The notes below the pieces were generated by a model. It had not been told where the DNA came from. It saw only the letters and a list, made by a program, of their open reading frames with translations, and did not search any database. The position numbers and the translations under genes were made by a program. From Phycisphaerales bacterium (GTDB taxonomy: Bacteria; Planctomycetota; Phycisphaerae; UBA1845): 38,876 bases of DNA. Numbering within the stretch: the first letter of the stretch is position 1; each line of letters begins with the position of its first letter. The stretch spans positions 1 through 38,876 of the forward strand of contig CP070827.1 of NCBI GenBank assembly GCA_020344555.1, in the 5' to 3' direction. Of the stretch, positions 27,840 to 35,629 are shown piece by piece.

Positions 27840-28043
27840 CGCCGCAGCGTCCCTCATAGTTCCTCCAGCCAACCACCGGCCGAAGACGCTCTGACGGCGA
27901 ATCGCCGCCTCCTCAAGATAGCAAGTCTTCCCCTGCCAATATCGGACCGCCTCTGCCCGCCCGCTGACAGTTCACCAGCCAATTGCCCGGACCGTCCCTA
28001 TACTGCTCGGTTGCCACACCCGCCGTAGCATCCCATGGCCGTG

Positions 28044-28065
28044 GTCGCCGCTCAAGCTCGGCGAC
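28044..28065 (-). terminator. Candidate hairpin after the lipoprotein gene
   Basis: GTCGCCG and CGGCGAC form a perfect 7-bp stem with an 8-base loop, 29 bases beyond the lipoprotein stop and about 200 bases beyond the convergent GT39 stop. No T-run follows on either strand, so a Rho-independent terminator is only a possibility. The rest of the 254-bp convergent gap shows no gene. Confidence 0.3.
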
Positions 28066-28093
28066 GCGATTGCCTCCGACGCGCTGCTGCATC

Positions 28094-31000
28094 TCAACGT
28101 TCATACGCACCGACGTCCCCCAATGAATCCCGCGGTTTTCCATCAGCGTCGGTCGGCGCGAGCAGCGGTCCCACCCTGTTGAGAAGTGGCGACATGCTCA
28201 GTGGGCGCCCGAACGTATCAAGCATCGGATCACCAGTCGTTATGTTGCTCCCCGGTGTTACTGTAAAGTACTTACCATCCGGCTCCGGTGGCACGCTTGT
28301 GTGGACATAGTGATTAGCATCCCAGGAAGAGGTATCTACACTTGCAGCTGAGATTTTGGCGCGACTAAACACGGTTCCCCTCACATCAAACTCCGTTATT
28401 ACTGTATCCTGTCCTACAGGATTGTCATCGTAGATGGCAAACGCGCCGGAGTCCGCAGAAGGACTCACGAACGCACAATGCCACAGAAGAACATGCTCTG
28501 CGGGTATCATCCACAGATTGGATCCGCCTCCGCCCCCACCCGCAGATCCTGGCCTAATTGGATCTCCGAATTCGATGTACACGTTGACAAAAGCCATATC
28601 TGCAGGCGGTGGGACGCCACTACAGGTCCGTACAGGCGAAACAGATGTCGTCCAGCGAAGCATGAGCCCTTGGTAATGCACATCCGCAGCACGCACATTA
28701 TAGAGTATGGTGTTCCTCGGAGCGCTACAGCCATGCCTCTGCCAGACGTCCGCGTGCCAGTACGTTGATCCAGGATCTATCCCTGTAGCATCGATGTTAA
28801 TTCCCAGTGGGTGGTTTTGGAAAATATCGTCGCCGATATGCTCAATTCTTACGTTGCGTGCGAGCCTACCGCCCCCAACAGCAAAGGCCGTATCATAAAT
28901 ATATACGTTGGTGAACCACTTATGCTTCAGGCCAGGATCCACAGGATTTGATCGCACTACCCAACGGCCTCCACCTATAATATCGCAATCGTGCACCCAG
29001 AGCATCTCGGGTCTAGGCGATTTGAATATATAGCCAAACTCACGGGTACTCTGGAGGGTAATCCCCTCGACCTTTGTCAATTTAGTATGTGGCGCGCTGC
29101 CACCGGTGGCGATCCGGGTGTTCCCCTTTGTGCCCCCGGCTGCCGTTGTGATGGTCACCCACTCGCCAACGGTTGGGATCTCCGACCAGATACCGCCAGC
29201 TGACATCAGATGGGTTCCCGTATTGAGGTGAACGAGACCCCCATCGGCCTTGTTTCCGTGACCGTTTGCGTTCATCCACTCTCTTATCTTGTCAACGGCC
29301 TTGCCAATTGTTAAGAAGGGCTGGGTCGGACTATTGACCCGGCCGGTGGAGTCATCACCATCCAAGTCCACCCATGCTTCCGGCCGTGGCAAGCCTCCGG
29401 TTGGATTGACTAGTAGACTAAGCGGATCGAGACCCAGGCCACCGCCGCCCGTATTCTTGTCCCGGATCCCCCCGTCGACGCCATGTACAGTAGCTTCAAC
29501 TGTGATTGGCCCATCGGAGGCGAAGGAGTCCGCGCTAATCGGAATCCAATACTCGTAGACATCGGTCTGATCGTTGTAGGTCATTTCCCTGACCTCTATC
29601 GGCGATGGGCCATCATAGCCTTGGCCCGCGATGGTAAACACTACCCGTTCAATGCCGTGCTTGGAGAACGCGACTACGCCGCAGTTGAGCGTATCGGCCT
29701 GGTCGATTCGTTGATAGGGCACGACATCCCAACGTGCGATCGGGGTCAAACCGCCTGAGGGATCCTGGACCATCACGGTTACCGTGTCGGACGCGGAAGT
29801 ACCGGTAGCATCGGTGACCGTGAGCGTATAGGTGGTCGTCGTACTCGGCGACGCTGCGGGTTGGGCGGCTGTGGGATCGTCAAGGTCAGTTGTGGGCAGC
29901 CAACGATATTGGTAAGGCGGTTCTCCACCTGACGCACTTCCTGCCAGCGTCGTGATGTTACCGCGTGCAATCGTTTTGTCCGGCCCGGCGTCAACGGAAA
30001 GCTGCGCCGCTTCGACCGTAACGGTCACGGAGTCACTGGCCGTCGTACCGTCGCTGTCCACAACGCTCAGGGTATACCTTGTGGTCGTAAGCGGTAAGGC
30101 CGTCGGCTGCGAAACGTTCGGGTCGCTCAGCCCGGTAGACGGCGTCCAGGTGTACGTGTACGGTGACGTTCCCCCGTAGGCGAATCCCGCAAGTGTAACG
30201 GAACTTCCGATCGTGACGGTCAGATCGGCGCCCGCCTCTGCGACCAAGGGACCCTCCGTGCTAATCGTGAAATTACACACGTCATGAGAACCGTTCGACG
30301 CCCACAGCCCACGGTTGTTGAGTTCGGCCACCGCGTTCTGCTCAGTGCGGAAGGCATAATCGGTCGCGAGTGCTACCTCCGGTTCGCTAGGGTCCGGCGG
30401 GGTGACGTAGACGCTGTAGGTGTGAGACGGCACGTTGACAACAACGCGCATGTGATAGAGCGATCCGGATGAGTAGCCCAGTAGCACATCAGCGCCATAG
30501 GCTCCGCCGTTTCGAGCATCGATGCGACCGTCCACATTGAATCGAATCAAGACGGCATAATCGGCGAAAGTGCTCCCCGGTCCGGACGAAAGGGTAACCA
30601 GCCCGTCGACGCTCTCGCCTCGCGGAGTCACATCGAACGCTGCGATGAAGACACCTCGCTGCGACCCAATAGCGAGGTTTTGCCAATCCGATGAGCTGGT
30701 ATTGCATCCAGTCGGCCCACTCTCGCAAGCGTCGCCTACACCGTCAAAGTCACCATCAGACTGGTCAGCATTGGCGACTTCTGGGCAGTTATCGACGTCA
30801 CCGCAAACGCCGTCACCGTCCACATCATTATTCGGATCGTTGGAGCAGGCATCGTTGCAGTCCGCGGTGCCGTCGTTGTCGCTGTCCGTGTCTGGATTCC
30901 CGCAACCGCACTGACCTGGTTCGGTTTTGTCGGGATCGTTCGGGCAGTTATCGACTATTTCGACGATGTCCAGTACGTCGACCGGGACAGTCACGTCCGT

Positions 31001-31735
31001 GCCCCGCAGCCCGTCACTTACGGTGAGGGTGAACGCCACACGCACGTCACCATCAACAGTTGGAGCTACAAAACTCGCCACCGCCGCAGAAGCATCGACC
31101 AGTTGCACCAAGTGGCTGGCGTCTCCGGTCACCTGGGCCCACGCGAAGGAAATGTCGTCCCCATCAGGGTCGTAACTCTCGGACCCATCCAGAAACAGCT
31201 GCTCGTTCTCGTACACCCCCCAAACCTGCTCGCCCTCAGCTCCGTCCCTCTCGACGATCCGACCGTCTTTGGAAACGGCTTGCGCCACGGCAACAGGCGC
31301 TTGATTCGGGGGAGGTGGCAATTCGATCTGGATGTCGAGCGTTAATACGAAGACCTCGTTTCCGTTTGGCTCCATAGCGCGGACCGATATTACGTACGCT
31401 CCAGCCTGGGTGAAGATATGGGACACGGTCAGGCCTTGATACGCTTGCCCGTCGATCTCCCACTCGAAGCGCAGATTACTGTCCTTTGGTGGTCGCTGGG
31501 GCTTCAGTGCGAAGGTCCACTCCCCTGCCGGGTCATCGCTCTTGGCAGCGACGATCTCGTAGCCGTAGTCCTCTCCAGCTACGGTCGAAAACAGGGTATC
31601 TGAGCTGCTCGTTGTGCCGGCCTGCGGACGTGCAATCGTGCCACAGCCACCTAGACCTGCAACCGCAAACGTGAAGCCGATAAGTGGAACCGCGGCGCAC
31701 CAACGCCAGAAGTCTGCGCAAGCTTCTCTCGACAT
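28094..31735 (-). CDS. Large multidomain surface lipoprotein (PKD, thrombospondin-3, beta-helix)
   Basis: 1213 residues. The N-terminal signal ends in lipobox LGGC, so Cys31 should be lipidated. Domains by eye: a PKD-like fold (about 75-140), a second PKD/REJ-like domain (145-255) with LFLDGSESYDPDGDD, Asp-rich thrombospondin type-3 calcium repeats (262-338) with Cys pairs, a lectin-like beta region (342-505), and two tandem PKD-like repeats (about 508-690). A long C-terminal right-handed beta-helix follows (about 850-1213), ending with the DVGAYER tail seen in choice-of-anchor-Q proteins. It is probably an outer-surface adhesin or carbohydrate-binding protein that may hold the exported glycan, which is inference. 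The start has a strong AGGGGGAG site. A TATGAT hexamer at 31783-31788 is a weak -10 candidate. Confidence 0.85.
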   Translation of the reverse strand: MSREACADFWRWCAAVPLIGFTFAVAGLGGCGTIARPQAGTTSSSDTLFSTVAGEDYGYEIVAAKSDDPAGEWTFALKPQRPPKDSNLRFEWEIDGQAYQGLTVSHIFTQAGAYVISVRAMEPNGNEVFVLTLDIQIELPPPPNQAPVAVAQAVSKDGRIVERDGAEGEQVWGVYENEQLFLDGSESYDPDGDDISFAWAQVTGDASHLVQLVDASAAVASFVAPTVDGDVRVAFTLTVSDGLRGTDVTVPVDVLDIVEIVDNCPNDPDKTEPGQCGCGNPDTDSDNDGTADCNDACSNDPNNDVDGDGVCGDVDNCPEVANADQSDGDFDGVGDACESGPTGCNTSSSDWQNLAIGSQRGVFIAAFDVTPRGESVDGLVTLSSGPGSTFADYAVLIRFNVDGRIDARNGGAYGADVLLGYSSGSLYHMRVVVNVPSHTYSVYVTPPDPSEPEVALATDYAFRTEQNAVAELNNRGLWASNGSHDVCNFTISTEGPLVAEAGADLTVTIGSSVTLAGFAYGGTSPYTYTWTPSTGLSDPNVSQPTALPLTTTRYTLSVVDSDGTTASDSVTVTVEAAQLSVDAGPDKTIARGNITTLAGSASGGEPPYQYRWLPTTDLDDPTAAQPAASPSTTTTYTLTVTDATGTSASDTVTVMVQDPSGGLTPIARWDVVPYQRIDQADTLNCGVVAFSKHGIERVVFTIAGQGYDGPSPIEVREMTYNDQTDVYEYWIPISADSFASDGPITVEATVHGVDGGIRDKNTGGGGLGLDPLSLLVNPTGGLPRPEAWVDLDGDDSTGRVNSPTQPFLTIGKAVDKIREWMNANGHGNKADGGLVHLNTGTHLMSAGGIWSEIPTVGEWVTITTAAGGTKGNTRIATGGSAPHTKLTKVEGITLQSTREFGYIFKSPRPEMLWVHDCDIIGGGRWVVRSNPVDPGLKHKWFTNVYIYDTAFAVGGGRLARNVRIEHIGDDIFQNHPLGINIDATGIDPGSTYWHADVWQRHGCSAPRNTILYNVRAADVHYQGLMLRWTTSVSPVRTCSGVPPPADMAFVNVYIEFGDPIRPGSAGGGGGGSNLWMIPAEHVLLWHCAFVSPSADSGAFAIYDDNPVGQDTVITEFDVRGTVFSRAKISAASVDTSSWDANHYVHTSVPPEPDGKYFTVTPGSNITTGDPMLDTFGRPLSMSPLLNRVGPLLAPTDADGKPRDSLGDVGAYER

Positions 31736-31759
31736 GACAACTCCCCCTCAGTTACCACA

Positions 31760-32465
31760 CTTGCCTAGACTACCTAGGGGGAATCATACAATTCACTGCA
31801 ACAGCTTCACGTTTTTTTTGGGAAAAAGTGTCTTGCCGTGGCACTCGCATTATCGGTCTCCCTGGGGTCCTTTGTGCTGGTGTCGACGTCTTGACACGAC
31901 GCGCGGCGTGTTTGTTGACACTTCCTTGTCACTTCTGCGGTTCTTATTGGACTTAGGTCTGATCAGGCAGGCCGCACCAAGTCGCTGCGCGCATCATACA
32001 GACTCCGTTACCGGCTTCAAGTAGGCTGGAAGAGAACTGTGTGGAGAACGTCCGGTAAGAACGGGCACCGCACGCCGTTCCTATGAAGGCGGACCACCAC
32101 GGGGCGAAGCGAGTAGGGGTCCGAGGTTCCTTCCCATCAACAAGCTTGCGTGCTGGAGTCCGGGTTTAACGGAGCGGTTTCGTCTCGGATAAGGGTCGAA
32201 ACGCAAGCAACACAGGCACGCTGTCCTATATCACACCTGGGATGGTGCCCAACGAACAGTGAGGGAATCGACGAGCTGCCTTCAAGGCGCTGCTACCAGA
32301 TCCGCATATGGTTTGCCAACGCGCGATAATCACGCCTCGAGTGGCCGCAGCCACCATCGGTTGCCAGCGGCGACAAGTCCCAAAGTTCGGTCGATCGCCG
32401 TGGCATGCACCTCAGTACGTTAAGCCGTGACAGCCATCTCGGACATGTCCTGCAAAACCTACAGA
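31760..32465. other. 730-bp ORF-less region with nested inverted repeats
   Basis: No convincing frame exists between the lipoprotein start and the HNH gene end. The segment 32034-32208 is rich in pairing. GAACTGTGTG (32034-32043) can pair with GCACGCCGTTC (32070-32080) with one mismatch and one G-U. GTCCG (32050-32054) pairs with CGGAC (32090-32094) around GAACGG/CCGTTC (32059-32064/32075-32080). GCTTGCGT (32144-32151) pairs perfectly with ACGCAAGC (32201-32208). Some of these pairings compete. TTGACAC occurs twice near 31893 and 31914. It may encode a structured RNA or be an intron or element remnant. I cannot name it. Confidence 0.4.
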
Positions 32466-33251
32466 TCAACCTGCCCCGTGTACCCGTTCGTGGCATCGCC
32501 AGCAGAGCGTCAGGAGGTTGTCCTCGACGTCGGGGCCACCACGTGACCGGCGGCGGATGTGATGGAGTTGCAGTGGCCCAGCACTGCCGCACTGTTGGCA
32601 CTTCCAGTCGTCACGTTCGAGCACCATCAGCTGTATAGATCCTTCAACGCCTGCTGTGATGCCGGCCGTTTCGTGTCGCACACCGGCCAGAAAATCAGCG
32701 CATATGAGTTCGAGAGCTCGGGTGTCACCGACAAGACCACCCCGCTGCACGTGCTGAATGGCTCGCTCGACGATGAGCCATTGATCAAGAGAAAACGCCC
32801 AGAGTTTCTTGACCACCTCGTCACTGGACACCGGGCGAATACCCAAGGCCCGCTGAACAATCTCATGGATTTCAGCAAGGGTCAGCTTGGCTACGCGAGC
32901 CTGCTCGAGCAGCTCGCGGATCATTTCGGCATCATTGAGCCGGAAGATCTCCAGAGACTTGGACACGTCCACGCGGATAAGATCGCTGCGGTCGATGTTA
33001 TAGTCATGCATCTTGCGAACCAACTTGATGAGATACATGCCCCACCGTGGGCTGATCTCGAGACGGTCCGCCAAATACGTCTGAAAGTTCTTGAAGCCGA
33101 GGGTCCGGTACGCCAGCGACTCCTGAATCTCCAGGAGCACTTCGCCAAGATCCAGCCACCGCTTCCGCATCGTCGTCCGGAGTGACGTGAGCCGACGATC
33201 CAGGCGCTCGGCCTCCACCTGTGACGGTACAATGCCAAACGCCTCGTCCAT
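32466..33251 (-). CDS. HNH endonuclease-domain protein
   Basis: 261 residues. The N-terminal 190 are mostly helical: a segment with RKRWLDLGEVLLEI and LGFKNFQTYLADRLEIS resembles small phage or plasmid DNA-binding domains, but I do not recognise it firmly. The C-terminal HNH domain is clear: DDWKCQQCG (zinc Cys218 and Cys221), LQLHHIRRRSRGGPDVEDN (His230-His231 and Asn245), and CWRCHERVH (Cys250, Cys253, His254, His258). It should be a metal-dependent DNA nuclease or nickase. The start at 33251 is preferred because it lies four bases after the preceding stop; a longer frame to 33374 would overlap that gene by 119 bases. It is the last gene of a minus-strand operon with a Cas4-like nuclease. 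Confidence 0.85.
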   Translation of the reverse strand: MDEAFGIVPSQVEAERLDRRLTSLRTTMRKRWLDLGEVLLEIQESLAYRTLGFKNFQTYLADRLEISPRWGMYLIKLVRKMHDYNIDRSDLIRVDVSKSLEIFRLNDAEMIRELLEQARVAKLTLAEIHEIVQRALGIRPVSSDEVVKKLWAFSLDQWLIVERAIQHVQRGGLVGDTRALELICADFLAGVRHETAGITAGVEGSIQLMVLERDDWKCQQCGSAGPLQLHHIRRRSRGGPDVEDNLLTLCWRCHERVHGAG

Positions 33252-33255
33252 GCCA

Positions 33256-34050
33256 CTACGCAGCTGTCGGCCCAGGACCCAGTGCGAGCTGAGATTCGTA
33301 TTCAAATGTACGTTCGACCCGATCGTCCGCCAGGATAGCGGCCATCTCTGCCAGGGCCGTGTACTGATGGTCATCCGGGCCGACCCATTCGGGTTGTCGG
33401 AATTGCGGCAGATGGAACTGCCCGTACTGGTTCTCGACCAGTGTAGATGTCAACGTGATAGCACACTGGAAGAGCTGGACCCCTTGCATGCGAATCCGCG
33501 CGTAGCACATCGACAGGAACTGACGCGTCGGCTTCAGGGCCGCTCCTTTGAGGCTAATCCAGAACGGCAGACCATCCGCGCTCGCGACTCCCAGCAAGTT
33601 CCAGGTTTCCCTACAGACTGGACTCCGCCTTTCACCGTCCTCGGTGTGCCAAAACGCCAAACGACATTGTGGCACGAACAAGCCGCGCTCGTCCCAGTCA
33701 CCACACCGCGGGTTCACTGGATCGACCACATCCGGCGAGGGGCCGATGCCGTCTGGACTCTTGCATCGAGGAAGCAAATCATCGAGATTCTCAAAATACA
33801 CCCGCCCCCGGGTCCAGAGCACGAAGTGTGCCCGGATTGCTTCGTACTCCTCGAACGATACCGTGTCACGGTACCAGCCTGGCTTGACGCCGTAGCGGCT
33901 GGACGGCTGATTGAGGACGAATCGCCGGATGACGTGCTCCGGCGGGTGCAGAGTTTGCACTTCTGGCATGTGCAAACTCTGCACTCTCTTCTTGCGCTGC
34001 GACGAGGTGTTCCGCGCCCCTTTTTTATTCTTCTTCTTCGCGCACGCCAT
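33256..34050 (-). CDS. Uncharacterised four-Cys protein in nuclease operon
   Basis: 264 residues, no firm family. The first 25 are Lys/Arg-rich. Four Cys at about 96, 116, 129 and 146 (spacing 19, 12, 16) could bind zinc. They sit in a segment with CKSPDGIGPSP and VPQCRLAFW, then LPFWISLKGAALKPTRQFL and ITLTSTLVENQYGQF. This pattern reminds me of phage or mobile-element proteins of the recombination and single-strand-binding type, but that is a memory, not a search. The start is chosen at 34050: the SD AAAAGGAG lies seven bases before this ATG, whereas the ATG at 34068 only forms the overlap with the upstream gene. The stop is four bases before the HNH gene. Function unknown. Confidence 0.75.
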   Translation of the reverse strand: MACAKKKNKKGARNTSSQRKKRVQSLHMPEVQTLHPPEHVIRRFVLNQPSSRYGVKPGWYRDTVSFEEYEAIRAHFVLWTRGRVYFENLDDLLPRCKSPDGIGPSPDVVDPVNPRCGDWDERGLFVPQCRLAFWHTEDGERRSPVCRETWNLLGVASADGLPFWISLKGAALKPTRQFLSMCYARIRMQGVQLFQCAITLTSTLVENQYGQFHLPQFRQPEWVGPDDHQYTALAEMAAILADDRVERTFEYESQLALGPGPTAA

Positions 34051-34064
34051 TTTGTCTCTCCTTT

Positions 34065-34979
34065 TCACGCTGCTTCAAAGTGAGCTGGCTGCAGAGGGCT
34101 GTTTGACAGCAATTCCTTGCCACAACCGTGTTTAACCGCGCAGGCGTCGCAGCCGCCGTACATTGCCGATGGGTTCCAAAAGAAGCCGCCTGCACGGATG
34201 GCTGCGATTATCCGGGCGACGGCACAAGCTCCCTGCTCCAACTGCTCCGGTGTTTTCGTTATGCGGTAACAAGGATCACCGCGTAACTCGCCGGCAGCAT
34301 ATGTCGACCCGTCCGGCCGGCGACCAGCACGGCGATAGGGGATTAGCTGCGCCAGCTGGTAACACACGATCCCATGCAGGTTCTCACCGAGGACCTTACT
34401 GACGGCCTGCCACTCGTTCTCAACGAAGACCTCTCCCGCATGCAGACACCACGCGTAGAGCGAAAGCTGAATGTTTCGCTCAAAGGTTGCCAGCGAAGGG
34501 TTCGCCGCACTCGTCTTGATTTCATACACATCGAAGCCGCCGTCAGCGCACGGCCGCACTTGATCGACGACGCCCTCCACAGCGTACGGCCGTCCGCCGC
34601 GGCTGCGGACAGTGCCACGCACGGGCAGCTCGCAGAACACTACCCGAGCCTCACGCTCCCGAAGAACGTACTGTCTCAACGCGTCGCGCCAGTCTTCGAA
34701 CTCCTTGGCAAGCTTTTTAGCGTTGGCGTTGATTGGTGGGCCGGGCAAAGCGAGCTGTTGCCCCCATTCCTCCTCAAATACCTCGTCCACCCGATCCCAG
34801 GCCTTCTCAACGTGAAGCCGGAAAACCGTGGCGTGGGCCACTGTGCCACGGACCCGGGCGTAGTGCCTGAAGGCCGGCTTTACCCTTGCCAGCAGCGTCA
34901 GGCGTAAGGCTTCTGGACACGCCAGGTAAGCGTTGAGCATCCATTGGTGGTATGGTGGTTGAATGGTTGCGCTTTGCAC
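34065..34979 (-). CDS. Cas4/RecB-like PD-(D/E)XK nuclease with Fe-S Cys cluster
   Basis: 304 residues. All PD-(D/E)XK motif positions are present: His49 in RGTVAHA, Asp139 in GVVDQV, Glu153 and Lys155 in YEIKTS, and Gln171 in NIQLSLYAW. Four Cys (21, 277, 280, 286) are placed like those that bind a 4Fe-4S cluster in Cas4 and AddB: one N-terminal, three C-terminal in CDACAVKHGC. It is therefore a likely 5'-3' exonuclease or DNA end-processing enzyme. No Cas1, Cas2 or CRISPR array is visible, so it is not part of a CRISPR locus here. The start is GTG with AGGAG at a suitable spacing. It is the first gene of a minus-strand operon below the palindromic promoter at 35040-35068. Confidence 0.88.
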   Translation of the reverse strand: MQSATIQPPYHQWMLNAYLACPEALRLTLLARVKPAFRHYARVRGTVAHATVFRLHVEKAWDRVDEVFEEEWGQQLALPGPPINANAKKLAKEFEDWRDALRQYVLREREARVVFCELPVRGTVRSRGGRPYAVEGVVDQVRPCADGGFDVYEIKTSAANPSLATFERNIQLSLYAWCLHAGEVFVENEWQAVSKVLGENLHGIVCYQLAQLIPYRRAGRRPDGSTYAAGELRGDPCYRITKTPEQLEQGACAVARIIAAIRAGGFFWNPSAMYGGCDACAVKHGCGKELLSNSPLQPAHFEAA

Positions 34980-35039
34980 GTCGGTTCTCCTATTCTCCGC
35001 GCGTTCCTCAGTTCAGGCCTCCACGCTCTTCCTATTGAG

Positions 35040-35068
35040 AATATATCTTATAAAGATATATCGGTCAA
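35040..35068 (-). promoter_or_regulatory. Sigma70-type promoter with overlapping palindromic operator
   Basis: On the minus strand TTGACC (35068-35063) is followed after exactly 17 bases by TATATT (35045-35040), five of six and four of six matches to consensus. A perfect 21-bp inverted repeat (9-bp arms, 3-bp centre) at 35041-35061 covers the spacer and most of the -10, a standard repressor position. The XRE gene ends 43 bases upstream of the -35 box, so its product is the obvious candidate repressor, by inference. The stretch is AT-rich compared with the GC-rich neighbours. It drives the nuclease operon starting at 34979. Confidence 0.7.
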
Positions 35069-35110
35069 GAGAAAAATCTGTCTTTTTTAGGGGGATCTGC
35101 TGATATCTGC

Positions 35111-35383
35111 TCAGTCTGTGCGTCGACGCGAACGACGGGTAGAAAGCCGCCGAGATACCCGCATTGGTCCGAATAACTCGTTGATTGTCTTACAGCCCAG
35201 GGCCGCGGCTAGCCTTGCCAGCGTGTCCCACGTGGGGGTGCGCGCCCGATTTTCAAATTTCGCTACTTGGACCTGTCCGCTCGGCCCGAGCTTGGCCTTC
35301 TCGGCCAACTCAGCCTGGGTCAAGCCTCTGGCCTTCCGCAGCTCGGCTATGCGAAGGTTGGGTTTGTATTGGCCTACGCGCAT
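35111..35383 (-). CDS. XRE-family HTH transcriptional regulator
   Basis: 90 residues. The Cro/C1-type helix-turn-helix is clear: RIAELRKARGLTQAELAEKA (11-30), then KFENRARTPTWDTLARLAAALG. Residues 70-90 are Arg-rich. It probably binds the palindrome at 35041-35061 and represses the downstream nuclease operon, as in phage and plasmid regulators. That link rests on position only. The ATG at 35383 has a weak ribosome site. It is transcribed on the same strand as the operon, with the promoter between them. Confidence 0.85.
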   Translation of the reverse strand: MRVGQYKPNLRIAELRKARGLTQAELAEKAKLGPSGQVQVAKFENRARTPTWDTLARLAAALGCKTINELFGPMRVSRRLSTRRSRRRTD

Positions 35384-35533
35384 TCGCTCTCAAGGATACG
35401 CGGGACGGCGGGCCGGCGCCAACACGTGGCAACCCCACACAGCCGTCAGTGAGCGACCTCTGTCAACCTAGGGCTTCGCGGCGCTACTTACGGTAGTCCC
35501 TGGTGCCCGGAACTCAATATCTGGGGCACTTGT

Positions 35534-35562
35534 TTGATTTGGCCGCATACCGTGCGTATCAT
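35534..35562 (+). promoter_or_regulatory. Candidate sigma70 promoter before the ANRRNALKST-family gene
   Basis: TTGATT (35534-35539), a 17-base spacer, then TATCAT (35557-35562). The match is four and five of six consensus bases. It sits 67 bases before the ATG at 35629 in the divergent gap with the XRE gene. Confidence 0.4.
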
Positions 35563-35607
35563 CGCCTGGAGGTGACGAAAGGGGCCTAAATCTAGCTGAT
35601 ATTGCGG

Positions 35608-35629
35608 TTGAAGTAAAGGAGTACTTCAA
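35608..35629 (+). promoter_or_regulatory. Hairpin that presents the Shine-Dalgarno in its loop
   Basis: TTGAAGTA and TACTTCAA are perfect 8-base inverted arms (35608-35615, 35622-35629). Between them is the six-base loop AAGGAG (35616-35621), a full Shine-Dalgarno. The last base of the right arm is the A of the ATG, so the start codon is part of the stem. In RNA the loop would stay open while the start codon is partly paired, a design that can tune or switch translation. Confidence 0.55.

Noticed and set aside
27913-28143. Minus-strand 76-codon frame beyond the lipoprotein stop
   Set aside because: It overlaps the lipoprotein C-terminus out of frame, with no ribosome site and no motif.
28094-31735. 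Plus-strand frames inside the lipoprotein gene (for example near 30570-31377)
   Set aside because: They lie fully inside a long minus-strand gene with clear domain motifs and a ribosome site, and show only low-complexity Ser/Pro/Arg products.
32034-32210. Group II intron remnant
   Set aside because: A GTGTG start-like motif and a long-stem hairpin are present, but no 34-base domain V, no reverse transcriptase and no clear 3' end could be found.
32559-34083. Plus-strand frames of 208 and 298 codons opposite the nuclease operon
   Set aside because: The minus strand carries HNH and PD-(D/E)XK catalytic motifs with tight spacing and ribosome sites. The plus frames have none and are shadows.
34065-34979. 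CRISPR-associated Cas4
   Set aside because: The nuclease has Cas4-like motifs but there is no repeat array, Cas1, Cas2 or effector in the window.
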